This document shows, one piece after another, positions 41,906-42,202 of a stretch of 42,202 nt of DNA. The translations under genes and the position numbers were made by a program. How positions within the stretch are numbered: position 1 is the first letter of the stretch; every line of letters begins with the position of its first letter. This DNA comes from Phycisphaerae bacterium (GTDB taxonomy: Bacteria; Planctomycetota; Phycisphaerae; UBA1845), in assembly GCA_029260235.1 (NCBI GenBank), contig JAJDDP010000060.1:1-42202 (forward strand), in the 5' to 3' direction. Under the pieces are notes generated by a model. That model saw only the letters and a program-made list of their open reading frames with translations. It had not been told where the DNA came from and did no database searches.

Positions 41906-42202
41906 ATGGCCACCAATCCCAGCCATAGAAACGTCCTAATTCGGGGCGGACGAATAATCGATCCCGCCTGTGGTCGCGATGAAATCGGCGATCTAGCCAT
42001 CGTCGATGGATGCATCGCCGAAAAACCGGCCGGTGCAGCCGTGCACGTCGTCGATGCGACAGGCCTGATCGTCTGCCCGGGCCTGTGGGACATCCATGTC
42101 CATCTAAGAGAGCCAGGCCAAGAGCACAAAGAAGACATTGCCAGCGGCACTGCAGCTGCGGCGGCGGGCGGATTCACCACCGTGGCCTGCATGCCCAACA
42201 CC
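41906..42202 (+). CDS. pyrC: Dihydroorotase, N-terminal part (cut by window end)
   Basis: The first 99 residues of dihydroorotase, which cyclises carbamoyl-aspartate in pyrimidine synthesis. After an N-terminal beta-barrel start ([20 protein letters not shown]) comes the metal-binding [15 protein letters not shown] (His64 and His66), then the conserved [18 protein letters not shown] block at the window edge. The sequence matches the class I type with HxHxR. No pyrB or carA lies upstream, unlike the common pyrBC pairing; a thioredoxin gene with its own terminator is there instead. Confidence 0.93.
   Translation, partial: MATNPSHRNVLIRGGRIIDPACGRDEIGDLAIVDGCIAEKPAGAAVHVVDATGLIVCPGLWDIHVHLREPGQEHKEDIASGTAAAAAGGFTTVACMPNT

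Overview
The window looks like a chromosomal segment from a Planctomycetota bacterium, most likely of the Phycisphaerae type. Support comes from a secreted protein with ACC-type cysteine-rich repeats and a C-terminal dockerin-like pair, TMTC-like membrane/TPR proteins, a CxxC zinc ribbon fused to a Nudix domain, a large BatA/VWA cluster, and RHS/YD-repeat debris. This is inference from gene content; there is no rRNA in the window. UGA is used as an ordinary stop by many genes here, so the standard bacterial code applies.

Layout. (1) Positions 1-15001, + strand: one tightly packed, probable operon. It runs from the tail of a DUF58-like protein through two membrane VWA proteins, a DUF4175-like membrane protein, a secreted coiled-coil protein, a secreted helical protein, a secreted NPCBM-domain protein and three HtrA-like proteins in a row. 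Only the first HtrA keeps the His-Asp-Ser triad; the other two have lost all three residues. (2) 15175-16794: a secreted cysteine-repeat/dockerin protein closed by a strong intrinsic terminator. (3) 16921-20391, - strand: a giant soluble coiled-coil protein with a 109-residue internal tandem duplication. (4) 20735-21812: a small orphan protein and a membrane-anchored protein resembling a degenerate amidase. (5) 21908-28118, - strand: a zinc-ribbon Nudix protein and two paralogous TMTC-like GT-C/TPR proteins, with about 1.3 kb of RHS remnants and two small membrane ORFs between the paralogues.

(6) 28293-29978, + strand: urocanate hydratase (hutU), full length and in one frame except for a single UGA exactly at the conserved active-site cysteine. 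This is the most striking feature of the window: either a selenocysteine-containing urocanase or a nonsense change or error at the one codon where that would look like selenocysteine. (7) 30022-33053: a Ski2-like helicase and an alpha/beta hydrolase, followed by a 47-residue hydrophobic peptide gene on the - strand. (8) 33358-36525: a GT-C glycosyltransferase with TPRs and an EamA transporter. (9) 36753-39046: three consecutive PilZ proteins, each with both c-di-GMP-binding motifs. (10) 39056-42202: Ogt-type DNA methyltransferase, tyrosine phenol-lyase (- strand), thioredoxin with terminator, and the start of dihydroorotase, cut by the window end.

Functional themes. The first third is an envelope-associated chaperone/protease-like machine of unknown target. 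The middle contains cell-surface glycosylation candidates and mobile RHS debris. The last third combines second-messenger sensing with amino-acid catabolism (histidine through urocanase, tyrosine through the phenol-lyase) and housekeeping genes.
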